From positions 62,001-126,000 of the forward strand of contig JAIGNY010004270.1 in assembly GCA_020152595.1 (NCBI GenBank): a DNA stretch of 64,000 bases. Reading direction: 5' to 3'. Under the pieces are notes generated by a model. That model saw nothing but the letters and a program-made list of their open reading frames with translations. It was not told where the DNA came from and did not search any database. Position numbers and translations under genes: made by a program. The number at the start of each line of letters is the position of its first letter. Position 1 is the first letter of the stretch. The stretch comes from Chiridota heheva. Its lineage: Eukaryota > Echinodermata > Holothuroidea > Apodida > Chiridotidae. Below, one piece after another: positions 46,809 through 58,049 of the stretch.

Positions 46809-47329
46809 GGAGATGAATATTCAAGTTTGTGTCTGCAATTCAGATTTAAAGGTTTATGGACAGGTAGAGGTAGCATTAGCTAAATTGATTTGAAATCCCC
46901 TAAAAAAAATGTTCAAAGAAAGCAAAATTTGTTATCAAAATCGGTTAACAATTGGATATGCAAATTTTTGTGTTACTCTTGTGATGTAGGAATGGGACAG
47001 TCTATATTCTCTTTTTTGTAAATCCATTGTTTTTTAACCCTCTGCCATTTGTTTTGGAAAAAGCAAAGATAATTCTAATGAAGAGGATTTGATCTTTACC
47101 ACACCTACTAATTTCAAGCTGCAGTGGAGAAGGCATTTTGAATATTTTCAAGATCTGAAATTAAGGAAAGAAATATGAAAAAAAACAAAAACATTTTGGG
47201 GTATTTTCCTGTTCGTACATCACATTTATTCAATAAATTAAAAATGTTCAAACTTTAAATACTTGTAACTTGAAAACTATACATGCATATATTTTCAAAA
47301 TTCAAGGACCATTAAACTCAGAGTTCAAT
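46809..47329. other. Unassigned intron 2 sequence
   Basis: AT-rich; no gene or repeat recognised. Confidence 0.5.
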
Positions 47330-47439
47330 ACTCTTGTCGGTCAGTGGTTGAACAGAACACTTTTGCACCTGTCCATATACCATTACTCTTGTCGGTCAGT
47401 GGTTGAACAGAAAACGTTTGCACCTGTCCATATACCATT
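47330..47439. repeat. 55-bp tandem duplication
   Basis: actcttgtcggtcagtggtt onward is repeated directly from 47385 with two or three differences. Confidence 0.93.
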
Positions 47440-48948
47440 AAAGTATAAGTTTAAATAGATCTGAGTTATTATCCCCTCCCCAAAAAAGAACAAAGTTTTT
47501 TAATGGTAAAGAGGTATTTTTAACATTTGTGTGGTTGACTGTATTTTACGTCCTTCCACACATGCTTTGTTCAGGTGAACAATGAATTTTTATAGAATGG
47601 TAGTGTCTGACTTGACAGGAAGTTTTTGAACTAGAGAATTTCGCTTCAAATGAAATTAAAACTATGCATTTCTGAAATGAAAAGCAATTAACATCTAGAA
47701 TCCTTGCATGAGTTGATTATCAATTGCTGGTTCAAAAAACAATGAACATGAAAAACTTGGCCTGCCTCGAGTTTTCATTTAAATATTTGGTAGGTACAAA
47801 AAGAAGGTGAATGGGAGGTTAGTTGGTCAGAGTATGCATAGGCTAGGGGATGAGGACACCCTCCCCCAACCCCCACAGCATCCTGAGTTCCGCATGAATT
47901 ATTCATACGATAACTTCAATTTTTTTTGTCACATCTCCATCGTCCACCTTATGCGTACGCTTGCTTACCGAAATTAAGTGTCACTTTCCTGAAAATTGCA
48001 CCCAGGCTCAGACCAGCCTATGCCCCTGGTATGGTTTTTGAGAGGGTGGCAAGTCGATAAGAAGAGGATGGGTTGGTGGAATGGTGGTTTGGTGAGTGGA
48101 GGGTGGGTACAGAGTAGAAGGTGGATAAATAAGTAAAAAGTAGGCATCATACTGAGTATATAGTGTGGAGTCATGGAGAGGTGGGAAGGAAGGTGGGTAG
48201 GTGAATGCAGAAGCCAAGGAGTTGGATTGTAGTTTGGGTGGGTGCATGGGAAGGAATTTGTAGTGGCTTGGTAAATGCACAGTGCGAGAAGTGGGAACGG
48301 TAATGTAGGTGGAAGGGTATCAGGAAGGGTATTGTATTAGGGATGATATGTGAATTGGAAATGATAATTTATATGATCTACTTAATGTGCAGAATAAGTG
48401 TTAAACTCTTCTCTCTTCTCTTTCTCTATGGGAGGTGTATTGTGGATGGTTGGAGCATTGTGCATTTTAGCAGCATGGGGGAGGTAAATAAACGGAGGAT
48501 GATGGGTGGATTGGGAAAAAGTTTTAGAACTGTTAGGTGGATAGAAGATTTTGGTGGGGTAGGTGGAGATAATGGCAGGTAGAGGGTGGCATGATGAGTG
48601 AGAGATAAGGGAATTGGTGATTGGTGGAATTTGTCCCTCTTTCATTTGCGAATTTCTCTAATGCGATGCTCAAACCCTCGAAAAACCTATATTTATTACT
48701 ACAATACTATCACATTACAATTTTTCACCTCCTATCTACCATATAGAAGTTACAACTTCTCAGGCACTACTTAGTTTTGACATTGACAGATGTCACTGAA
48801 CATGTCCCTGTAAAACCAGCTTTCTTTGTGAAGCCAGGAAGCAAATAATATGGCCTTCTGACAAAAATACATCTCAATAAGAAAATGATATAAGAAAATG
48901 ATAACTTCAAATACTGTAACACAACATGTGTTTAAACTTTTCTTGTAG
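47440..48948. other. 3' part of intron 2, partly G-rich low complexity
   Basis: 48040-48640 is G/T/A-rich with many short ggtggg/ggaag words, so C-rich open frames appear on the minus strand (48008-48280, 48382-48645); these are compositional artefacts. Around 47840 and 48010, catagg-ctagggg and agcctatgcccctgg form a loose inverted pair, perhaps an old MITE. The acceptor tttcttgtag ends at 48948. Confidence 0.5.
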
Positions 48949-49123
48949 ATACCAGCGATTGAAAGGTCATCTCTGGATGCCACTCTTATCTTAATGAGTG
49001 CGAAGTTCCCACCAAATGCAACAACTTATGATACAAAACTGCAGAAACAAGTGAAGATAAAAAAGCCAAGTTTTGAGACATTCATTGAAACTGACAAGCC
49101 AATCTACAAACCTGGACAAGATA
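48949..49123 (+). CDS. Exon 3 of the alpha-2-macroglobulin/TEP-family gene (MG1 end, MG2 start)
   Basis: It starts in phase 0 after acceptor cttttcttgtag and ends after 175 bases at a gtgagt donor (49124), phase 1. It encodes IPAIERSSLDATLILMSAKF then PPNATTYDTKLQKQVKIKKP and SFETFIETDKPIYKPGQD. The last 14 residues (F-I-E-T-D-K-P-I-Y-K-P-G-Q) are the near-invariant start of the second macroglobulin domain in alpha-2-macroglobulin, CD109, TEPs and complement C3/C4/C5. This is the strongest family evidence in the window. NAT is a potential N-glycosylation site. Length and border position match the usual exon just before the short exon that follows in this family (from memory). Confidence 0.95.
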
Positions 49124-51347
49124 GTGAGTAGGATAAAACATAATCACAATTTACTATCAGGCTACAGGGATTAACAAGTCAACCTGAAAGTAGAAGACAA
49201 GACTTGGTACATGAAAGATACTGTAGATGAGATGGGAAGCATTAGTGAGAGATGCTGGAGGCATTAGTTAATGATGCAGGGATTAGTGAGAGATGGAAGC
49301 ATTAGTGAGAGGTGCAGGCATTAGTGAGAGGTGCAGGCATTAGTGAGAGATGGAAGGCATTAGTGACAGATGGAGGCATTAGTGACAGATGGAGGCATTA
49401 GTGAGAGATAAAGGCATTAGTGAGAGATAGAGGCATTAGTGAGATATGAAAGCATTAGTGAGAGATGAGAGCATTAGTGAAATGTGCTGAGAAATGCTGA
49501 CATTAGCGAGAGATGGAGGCATTAGTTAAAGGTGCAGGTATTAGTGAGAATTGGAGGCATTAGTGACAGATGGAGATATTGGTGAGATATGGAAACAGTG
49601 AGAGATGGAGGCATTAGTGAGAGATGGAGGCATTAGTGAGAAATGGAGGCATTAGTGAGAGATGGAGGTATTAGTCTGATATGGAAGCAGTGAGAGATGG
49701 AGGCATTAGTGAGAGATTACGGCATAAGTGAGAGATGGAGATATTAGTGAGATATGGAAGCAGTGAGAGATGCAAGCATTAGTGAGAGATGGAGGCATTA
49801 GTGAGAGATGGAAGCATTAGTGAGAGATGGAGGCATTAGTGAGAGATGGAGGCATTAGTGAGAGATGGAGGCATTAGTGAGAGATGGAGGCATTATTGAG
49901 AGATGGGGTCATTAGTGAGAGATGGAGGCATTAGTGAGAGATGGAAGCATTAGTGAGAGATGGAGGTATTTGTGGGAGAGGGAAGCATTAGTGGGAGATG
50001 GAGGTATTAGTCAAAGATGGAGGTATTAGTAAGAGATAGAGGTATTAGTCAAAGATGGAGGCATTAGTAAGAGATAGAGGCATTAGTGAGAGATTAAGGC
50101 ATTTATGAGAGATGGAGGTATTAGTGAGAAATGTAGGCATTAGTGAGGGATGGAGGCATTAGTGAGAATTGGAGGCATTAATAAGAGATTACGGCATTAG
50201 TAAAGATAGAGGTATTTGTGAGAGATGGAGGCATTAATTAGAAATGGAAGCATTAATTAGAGATGCAGGTGTATTAGTGATAGATAGAGGTATTATAGTG
50301 AGAGATGGAGGCATTAGCGAGAGATGGAGGCATTGGCGAGAAATGGATGCATTAGCGAGAGATGTAGGCATTAGCGAGAGATGGAGGCATTAGCGAGATA
50401 TGGAGGCATTAGTGAGAGATGAAGGCATTAGCGAGAGATGAAGGCATTAGTGAGAGATGGAGGCATTAGCGAGAGACGGAGGTATTAGAGAGAGATAAAG
50501 GCATTAGCGAGAGATGGAGGCATTAGGGAGAGATGGAGGCATTAGGGAGAGATGGAGGCATTAGCGAGAGATGGAGGCATTAGCGAGAGATGGAGGCATT
50601 AGCGAGAGAAGAAGGCATTAGTGACAGATGGAGGGAGGCATTAGTGACAGATGGAGGGAGGCATTAGTGAGGAATGCAGTTATTAGTTATAGATGGAGAA
50701 CGGTTACAGTGGAGGGTAAATGCTATAAGTATTAGGATGTGGACAGGTACATACCTATTAAGGGTAGGCCTGTCATGTTTTCAAAGGTGAGGGATGTGGG
50801 CCAGATTTGCCCACCGAAAGTGAGGATAAAAGTCACAAAATGATAGTTGCTAACCAAATGTAAGAGAGGGGGGGGGGGGAGGGGGGGGATCATAAATTAC
50901 ACTTAAATACCAACAATCACCATAAAAAAAATATAAATAAGGAAATAAGTTGTGGGTAATTCCCCCCTTGCATCCTCCCTCCACCAAATTTCATCTACAG
51001 TGAGGGCGGTATTTCCATATTGTTCTTGTTTGCAAAGTAATTGAAAACCTTGTTTGTTTTTGAAACAAATAGATACTTTCAAAAGTTCTGACATATTCTG
51101 ACGTAAGTTGATAATCCTAGTCTTGTCCGAATACAAAATACATCTCACAGGGAAATGTAGGCAAGAGATTCCTTAATTATTGGTATCTGGTTGTACACTT
51201 AATTTAAATCTTAATCATATGTATCTCAGAAACATATGTACTGAAGATTTGTGGAAATGGTCAAAACTGATCAGTTATAAATGGTTATTGATGCTTGCAG
51301 CACAAGATCCATAAAAGATAATTGTATTCGCTTCTCTTGTTCTCCAG
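49124..51347 (+). other. Intron 3 of the TEP-family gene (2.2 kb)
   Basis: Donor gtgagt, acceptor cttctcttgttctccag. Most of it is the 19-bp minisatellite; 50690-51330 is unassigned apart from a poly-G tract at about 50866-50888. Confidence 0.85.
49235..50690 (+). repeat. 19-bp minisatellite, about 75 copies
   Basis: The consensus is gagagatggaggcattagt, with many substitutions and small length changes (gtgaca, gtcaaa, gcgaga, tgcagg, a missing cattag). Divergence between units is much higher than in the 35-bp and 20-bp arrays, so this one is older or mutates faster. From about 50300 to 50620 the variant gcgagag dominates, a local subfamily. Confidence 0.95.
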
Positions 51348-51400
51348 TTAAATTCCGAGTGTTAATCCTTGATCACAAGTTGAAGCCTATTTTGGATTCT
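51348..51400 (+). CDS. Exon 4 of the alpha-2-macroglobulin/TEP-family gene (MG2)
   Basis: A 53-base exon between acceptor tctccag (ends 51347) and donor gtaagt (51401). With the last base of exon 3 it encodes IKFRVLILDHKLKPILDS in phase, directly after ...YKPGQD. This is the family's V-K-F-R-V-x-x-L-D-x-x-(L/F)-x-P strand pair of the second macroglobulin domain. The exon ends in phase 0. The next exon (typically xxIxIxDPxxNRIxQW) was searched for by eye to 64000 and not found, so intron 4 is longer than 12.6 kb in this assembly. Confidence 0.93.
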
Positions 51401-52106
51401 GTAAGTATTTAACCTTGTTTCTTTGCATCTTTTATTTTTGTATCATGAAAGTCTAAGCCACCAGGTTTGTGATTTATTGAAAGAGCACAAACTGCTAGTG
51501 ATCTATTCTAAATCTTCTCATTAAAGTAGAGGCAGTACCACCTACATGGGGGTGTGTTTTCCCCAGGATCATAGAGGGCTAAATTTTAGGAAGAAATACC
51601 TGGCCCATAGCCAGACCTTTTTGCAATGGGGGCCGGGGCACAAATACTTAACGAGAGGGCACTTGGGCATATTTTCCATATACCTTTGTGTTATATATTT
51701 ATGTCTTATTTTTCTAAGGAGGGGAGAGGCATGGCCCCTTGTACCTCATGCTAGCTATGGTCCTGAAAATTACAATAAAATACAACAACTTTGAGGGATG
51801 TGAGGATATGATGTCACAGCTAGTCTTGATTTCAGTCATTTCTAAGAAAATGAGACTGAACCAATCTTTTTACCAGTGGGGACACACTAATGAGTAAAAA
51901 CGATAGTTATTTTATCTTTGTATAATAACTGGAAGCTTGTGTCCCACTAAACATTTTTCAAATTCAAACCCAAAATGTGTGCAATTAGTCGTTTCTATTT
52001 ATTAACATGATTTATATAAACAGCCTAAATGATACCTGTAATAGACACTATGTACCTTATTGCATATTGTATTATTACAAAATAATATACAATTTTCATT
52101 GGAGTG
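51401..52106. other. Start of intron 4
   Basis: 51535-51770 has G/C-rich pieces resembling decayed repeats. The 82-codon frame there has no family signature. Nothing else recognised. Confidence 0.5.
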
Positions 52107-52515
52107 AGCGAGTGTGTGGTAGATTGGTATATGAATAGGAAGTGAGTGTGTGGTAGATTGGTATATGAATAGGAAGCGAGTGTGTGGTAGAATGGTATAT
52201 GAATAGGAAGTGAGTGTGTGGTAGATTGGTATATGAATAGGAAGCGAGTGTGTGGTAGATTGGTATATGAATAGGAAGTGTGTGGTAGAATGGTATATGA
52301 ATAGGAAGTGAGTGTGTGGTAGATTGGTATATGAATAGGAAGCGAGTGTGTGGTAGATTGGTATATGAATAGGAAGTGAGTGTGTGGTAGAATGGTATAT
52401 GAATAGGAAGCGAGTGTGTGGTAGAATGGTATATGAATAGGAAGTGAGTGTGTGGTAGATTGGTATATGAATAGGAAGCGAGTGTGTGGTAGAATGGTAT
52501 ATGAATAGGAAGTGA
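52107..52515. repeat. 34-bp minisatellite, about 12 copies, alternating variants
   Basis: The unit is ag(t/c)gagtgtgtggtaga plus (t/a)tggtatatgaatagga. agtgag and agcgag units mostly alternate, making a 68-bp higher-order unit. One unit near 52275 is shortened. Frames of 178-198 codons on the minus strand (Tyr/Thr/His/Ser/Leu/Pro only) are products of the repeat. Confidence 0.95.
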
Positions 52516-52754
52516 GTTGAAGGATTTGAAGTCCTTTGGGTGTCCTGCAATCTTGGATCATGACTTATCTGTTTTGATTGAGAGATCCATTTCCTCAATT
52601 ATTGTCAGAAATGCATATTTGATTGCTATGATTGGGCTAGAAAAATATTGTAGTTTAATTTCATTTGTCTATGCGCTAAACACCGATAACTTTTTTCACT
52701 CCCTTTCTATATTTTGTTGTCTTCTGTAACTTACTTTTTACCCCAACTTCCCTT

Positions 52755-53628
52755 TTGTTTCCATCATCATGGAGACATCAGACCTCAGACTCTCCCTTCA
52801 AACTTCAGTATTCACTCAGAAACACTTCAAACGACCTTCCTCTCCCCAAGCCTCTTTCTCCCCTAGCCTCTTTGTCCCCCCTGCTCGCCCAACTCCTCTC
52901 CTTGCAACTCTCCACCACCTCACCCCCCATTATGGCAAAAATTAATCAGTCTCCCTCCCCCTCCCCCGGTGACCCAGGTTTTAAAAACCTCTCTCCTTTT
53001 GCCCTCCCCAAGGCCCTGCAGGGTCTCATTGGCACCCCTGACCATATAGAACGCGTAAAGTCTGGAGACCTTGTCAAATGTTTCAACCTCCACCCAATCT
53101 AAATTTCTCCTTGCTTCCACCACCCTTGCAAACACCGGAATCAACATCACCCCCACCCGCACCACTACCTCAACTCCTGCAGGTGGTAACCAAGTGCCCC
53201 AATCTCCAAGGAACCACCCTCAAGGAAATCAAGTCTGAACTTAAATCACAGGGCATCACTGACGTCCGCCAACTTTCTCTCTCCTGCAACAATATAACCA
53301 CCCAGACCAGCGCCTACTTCTTCATATTCCACTCCCCCACCTCCATGTACATCAGTTACCTCCACGTCCCCATCTCCCCTTACATACCAACCCCCCTCAG
53401 ATGCCACAATGCCAAAGGTTTGGCCACTACAAAATCAATTGTCGCCCCCAGTCCCACTGTTCCGCTTGTGCCTCCCCTTCCCACAATCACACAAGCTGCA
53501 AAGATGAAACCAACTGCATAAACTGCTTCGGAAGTCACCCTGCTTCCTCCAACTTCTGCCCCAAGTGGCTCAGGGAGGAGGTCTCCAAAATAAAAACACT
53601 TCAAAACATCTCATACCCTGAAGCCTGA
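52755..53628 (+). pseudogene. LINE ORF1 (gag-like, zinc knuckles), broken
   Basis: It opens near 52755 or at the internal ATG 52932 (MAKINQ). Early text includes DHIERVKSGDLV. The reading passes through three frames. 53395-53580 gives CQRFGHYKINC, CSACASPSHNHTSC and CINCFGSHPASSNFCPKW, three Cys/His knuckles in the arrangement of I/Jockey ORF1 proteins, preceded by an IPTPLRC-like stretch in another frame. These proteins bind element RNA. The break points are around 53090 and 53390. Confidence 0.85.
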
Positions 53629-53639
53629 AAAATCATAGA

Positions 53640-54400
53640 CTCTAAATACCTAAACCAACTCAACCCCAACACCCCCACCTTTTCCCAAGTCATCACCCAC
53701 CTCAACCCAACCACCACCCACCCCTGGTTTCATCTCCCAGAACTCCAGAAAAGCCTCTGGCGGCTCTTCCATTTACGTCCGTCAGAAATGACGTCCCTTT
53801 AAGCCCCATCCCCATCCAATCCAACCTCTAAGCCACATGCTGTCTCGTGACCTTACACAAAACCATCACTTTCTGTAACCTTTACATCCCCTAAGACCTC
53901 TCCTCCCCCTCCTGCCCCCTTCCCTCCGCCCCCTCCCCCTCCCATCTGACCTCGACAACCTCATCTCCCAACTCCCTAAACCATTTACCCTAACAGGTGA
54001 CTTCAAGCTCATAAACCCCTATGGGGCTCCACTTCCTCGACAGCCAAATAAAAACACAGCGAAAACTTCCTGATTCATCACAACCTCTGCCTCCTTAACG
54101 ATGGCTCCTCCATGTATCTACACCCAGGTACTGGCACTTTTACCAGCCTCAACCTCTCCATCTGCGATCCCTCCCTCTTAGTCGATTTCTCAGACTGGAG
54201 AGTATACCCTTTGCTCTGTGGGAGTGACCATTTTCCATCCTCATCTTCACCCCTCCCCCCTCGACACACCATTTCCCTAAAAACTGGAGATTCCAGCACA
54301 CAAACTGGGGTCTCTATTCCACTCTTTGTAATATTTCCATCACCAATGACATCCTTCTCTCCAACAACATTGTCTCTCTCTCTTCACTTCCAAGATCGTG
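53640..54400 (+). pseudogene. LINE ORF2 endonuclease, heavily broken
   Basis: Recognisable pieces are LTGDFKLINPYGAPLPRQ (about 53990-54050, the GDFN block with N changed to K), HNLCLLNDGSSMYLHPGTGT (about 54080-54130), LNLSICDPSLLVDFSDWRV (54148-54210) and CGSDHFPSSS (54220-54245, the SDH-P block). The order fits an apurinic-type endonuclease. Many stops between 53640 and 54000. Confidence 0.8.
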
Positions 54401-55960
54401 CAAGTCGCCAACTTCTCTATGCCCACTTCCACCTTCATCCCACAGAACTTCAAGCCCTGGTTTACCACTGACTGCAAAAAAGTAATCTCATTCAAGAATA
54501 AGGCCCTCCGTCTCTTCAAAACCCACCCCTCTCCCCAAAACCTGGATAACTTTTGCATTCTCAGAGCCAAGGCCAGGAAGACCTTCAAACTCGGCAAAAA
54601 GATCTCCTGGAAAACCTATGTTTCATCCTTGGATCTCCAGACTGCCCCTTCCAAGGTCTAGAACATGATCTGTAACTTCAAAGGGAAACGCTCCTCAAAC
54701 AATATCCCTCATCTCAACCATAACAACACCAAAATCACTGACCTCAAAGACATCTCTGACTGCATAACATCCCCTTTCACCAAAACCTGTTCAAATGAGA
54801 GTCTTTGCCACTCCTTCCATAAAATTGAGGCTGAGAAGAATCTTTTCAACTTCCAGTCCAACAATCAGGAAAACTTCAACCTTCCATTTACCTACTACAA
54901 TCTCTCCTCGCCCTCAATAATCCGGGTCCTCCTCTCAAGGTCTGGAGGACATCCACTATAATCTCCTCAAAGACCTCCCAATGACTTCCCTTGACATCCT
55001 CCTCAAGATTTGTAATCACCTATGGTCCTCCAAATCTTTCCCCATTACTTGGAGAGAGGCCATCATCACTCCCATCCCCAAGCCTAACAAAGACAGGTCC
55101 ATTCCCACCAACTACTAGCCCATCGCTCTCACTTCCTGCTTCTGCAAGATTATGGAATGTATTGTCAACTACAGACAGTGCTGGTACCTTGTGAAGAACT
55201 CAATCCTACCCCTCTCTTAAGATGGTTTTAGGAGAAACCGGAACTGCCTGGACCATGTCCCCAAACTTGACACCTATGTACGTGAAGCCTTCGTCAGAAA
55301 TCACCACGCCATCTCCATCTTTTGCGACCTTGAAAAGGCCTTCGACATCACTTGGCGTTACGGTATCCTCAAGGACATCTCCTCCAGCCTCAGAGGCCTC
55401 CCCCCACCTTCATTCAGAACTTTCTCCATACCCACCATTTCAGGGTACGCATTGGTAAGACCTACTCCCAAAGGTACACCCAACACCTGAGTGTCCCCCA
55501 AGGCAGTATCCTCTCTTCTACTCTCATCCTCAAAATCAACCGCATCACCAAGGCCCTCCCCCAACATCAATTGCTCCCTCTATATCAACGATTTTGCTAT
55601 CTTTCATCCTCTCCATGCTTCCAAACTCTCCAAAATAACCTCCAACACTGCCTGGACAACTTAGCTCACTAGAGCGACTCCAACGGCTTCAACTTCTCAA
55701 AACACAAAATTGTTCTCATCTACTTCAACAACAGCAACTCCTTCTTTCTTCGCCCCAGCCTCCATCTTAAAGTGTTCATTATCCCCAGCAAAGACAGTTC
55801 TTGCTTCCTCAGAATCACTTTCGATTCTAAGCTCTCCTATCTCCTCCACATCAACAACCTCAAAAGTAACTGTCACAAAATCTTCAATTTCCTCAGGGTC
55901 TTCTCTAGCACCGACTGGGGAGCCAAACATCTCACCTTGCTCACCTTATAGCGCTCCCTC
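54401..55960 (+). pseudogene. LINE ORF2 linker and reverse transcriptase, broken
   Basis: The linker has PQNFKPWFTTDCKKVISFKN. The RT follows in changing frames: SFPITWREAIITPIPKPNKD (55030-55090), RPIALTSCFCKIME-like text (55120-55160), FRRNRNCLDHV (about 55226), HHAISIFCDLEKAFDITW (about 55300-55350) and LSVPQGSILSSTLILKIN (about 55488-55540). At the catalytic YxDD position it reads YINDF (about 55580-55595): one of the two Asp residues is Asn. The post-catalytic part includes FDSKLSYLLHINNLKSNC (55820-55870) and LFRSKLDYGSFIYTSAHK (55950-56010). Inactive. Confidence 0.85.
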
Positions 55961-57540
55961 TTCAGGTCCAAGCTAGACTATGGCAGCTTCATCTACACCT
56001 CTGCCCACAAACTTTACTTCAGGTACCTCAAGGTTACTGAAAACAGTGCCCTAAGGCTCTGCCTTGGTGCCACCTATACCATCACCAGTCTCCACGTAGA
56101 GGCCAATGAACTCCCCTTTAACCTCAGGTGCACCAGGACTGGCTTCTCCTTCTCTCTTCGTATCCTCACTGATCTGCAGAACTCTTGCTTCCATTCCATT
56201 CTCTCTTCCTCTTTCACCAACCTCTTCAACCTCAATAAATGCATCCCCCCACCTTTCGGGATCCGGATGGACTCTCACTTCACCAAAAACCAACATAAAC
56301 ATTTTCGTGATTGCCAGGCACACTATCCCTCCCACGCCCACCTGGTTTATCAATCCCCCAAGGTTTTTCTTGGCCTTTCTTCCTACATGAAAGCTCTCAA
56401 CAACCCAGCCTTCTTTCGCTCCAAATACTACCAACTCAGTAGACATTTCCACTACTTTTCTTTCCTCTCTACTGATGGCTCCACATGGGAAGGCTCCTCT
56501 GCAGCCCCCGCTGCCTGTCCTGGCCTCACCTTTTCCTCAAGGTTGCTCGATGGAGTCTTAATCTACTCTGCTGAAGCAAAGGCCATCCTTCCGGCCATAA
56601 ACTTTGTTGAACTCTCCTTCTGACCCTGCTTCGTCATCTTCTCCGACTCTACCTATTACAATCCGTCAGGCTCAAACTGATTATACTTTTAAGAAGGCCC
56701 TTGAAACTCTTTTTCCTACTGAATAAGATTCATGCTGTCTATATTATTTATATTCTTGTTTTATCAACTTGTTTTGGAAATTATACCAATTCTTTTATGC
56801 TTTATGCTTGTATATTGTCCTGCAATTCTTTTACTTATTGATATTGTATATTAAGAGTTTGTCTATGTATTATCAATTTCATTGTAAAGTGCCTCAATCC
56901 ACGGGAGAGGCGCTATATAAATAAGTGCAATAATGATAATAAATCCGTCCTCACTGGCATCCTCAACATGCTCTGGTCCAACCCATTCATCCTACAAATC
57001 CTCAATAAACTAAACTTCACTCTCTTTCCTCGTTAGGAAAAAAAAAATGATCTTTTTTAGGATCCCCAGCCATGTCTGCATTCCTGGCAATGAGAGAGCA
57101 GACAGAGCCGCCGGCAATTCTCTTTGGAGTCACATCTCTCCTTTTCTATCCCACACTCAGACCTCCGCTTCTCCACTTTCAGCTACCTTAGTAAGACCTG
57201 GCAAGACTCTTGGAATCTCGAGACCAGTAACAAACTTCACACCATCAAACCCAAAGTCAGAACCAACGTCCCCCTGATAGTCACAACCGCAGGGAGGACA
57301 TTGTTATCACCCACATCCGCCTTGGCCACACCTCTCACCTACTTTCCGGCTCCCCTGTTCGTCTCAACCCTACATGCAACACTGATCTCTTGATCAAGCA
57401 TATCCTCTTAAGCTGTCCCATATACCTGAACGTCAGATCACACCTCTCACCCTCCATCTCCATTTCCGATCTTTTTAAGAACAATACTACCTCCAACTTC
57501 ATCACCAGTTTCTCTGCAACAGCAATCTATTCCACCTGAT
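55960..57540 (+). pseudogene. LINE ORF2 RNase H and C-terminal Cys/His region, split by an insertion
   Basis: After LRLCLGATYTITSLHVEANE (56050-56110) and a spacer, the RNase H reads STDGSTWEGSSAAPAACPG (about 56468-56525), YSAEAKAILPAINFV (about 56568-56615), FVIFSDST (about 56630-56655), then beyond the inserted element IPSHVCIPGNERADRAAGNS (about 57060-57120). All four acidic catalytic positions (D, E, D, D) are visible. The C-terminus has CNTDLLIKHILLSCPIY (about 57375-57430), the usual Cys/His pattern, and ends near 57540. Confidence 0.88.
56668..56941 (+). mobile_element. 274-bp 5'-truncated CR1-like LINE end or SINE nested in the RNase H
   Basis: It is flanked by an 8-bp duplication, aatccgtc (56660-56667 and 56942-56949), which marks a clean insertion. 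It starts with a reading DYTFKKALETLFPTE and a stop, the usual C-terminal end of CR1-type ORF2, then AT-rich 3' UTR, then gtaaagtgcctcaatccacg, ggcgctatataaataagtgc and a short (aataatgat)-like tail. The host LINE's RNase H continues directly after it. Confidence 0.9.
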
Positions 57541-58049
57541 CTAAACCTCCCTTTCCTTCCCTTCTCTGCCTTAGCTTCCTCATCTTCATATTGTTACCTT
57601 AATTTCTTTCTCCTATTCACCTTCTCTCCTCCCTTCCCTCTATCCCTCCTCTCTTTCCTCTCTGTCCTAACTCAAGCACCTTAGTTTTTAACACCCTCTT
57701 GGCTTATTTGACTCTGACTGTCGCAGTGCTGTTAAACATCAACAAACCATACCAGAGAAGTTGTTTCTATGGTATACAGAATTTTGTATCCAGAGCTTTG
57801 AAAGTAATTTTTTTCTATTAATTTCTGTCAAGGGTTTTGTATGTAGAAATTTCACCCAAGCCCTCAAGTATCCTTTGACCCCTCAAGCAACCATTGACAC
57901 ATAGAAATGGTTTCTGGTCAATTGTATTTCAGATTAAGTGTTAAAGGATTATTTCTGTAGCCAGGCTTGTCTGTAGATTATAAACTGACAGACAGATCTA
58001 TGAAAGCACTATTTTGATGTCTTGTTCTGTCAGGAGATAATGAGTTCAG
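57541..58049. other. LINE 3' UTR and following intron sequence
   Basis: To 57750: C/T-rich 3' UTR and conserved tail (tttgactctgactgtcgcag, tgctgttaaacatcaacaaa). From 57760 to 58049: AT-rich intron, nothing recognised. Confidence 0.6.

Larger units (their letters stand above)
52730..57770 (+). mobile_element. I/Jockey-type LINE, near full length, decayed, with nested insertion
   Basis: A C-rich 5-kb element: ORF1 with zinc knuckles, then ORF2 with endonuclease, reverse transcriptase, RNase H and a C-terminal Cys/His region, then a C/T-rich 3' UTR ending in the tail at 57691-57750. RNase H in a LINE points to the I/Nimbus/R1 groups. Its base composition (C-rich coding strand) differs sharply from the AT-rich surroundings. 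Stops and frameshifts run throughout. A 274-bp element with an 8-bp target duplication splits the RNase H. The host orientation is the same as the TEP gene; it lies in intron 4. Confidence 0.9.

Noticed and set aside
48008..48645. Pro/Ser/His-rich minus-strand proteins
   Set aside because: Products of a G-rich, stop-poor + strand; no family signature, no conserved start.
52002..52598. Minus-strand proteins of 178 and 198 codons rich in Tyr, Thr, His and Pro
   Set aside because: Overlapping frames of the 34-bp minisatellite; the repeat explains them fully.
55697..56452. Minus-strand acidic proteins across the LINE
   Set aside because: Shadows of the C-rich RT/RNase H coding strand on +, which carries the recognisable motifs.
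57940..57975. Acceptor tatttcag with a following exon of the TEP gene
   Set aside because: The phase-0 frame required after exon 4 meets a stop in the fourth codon.
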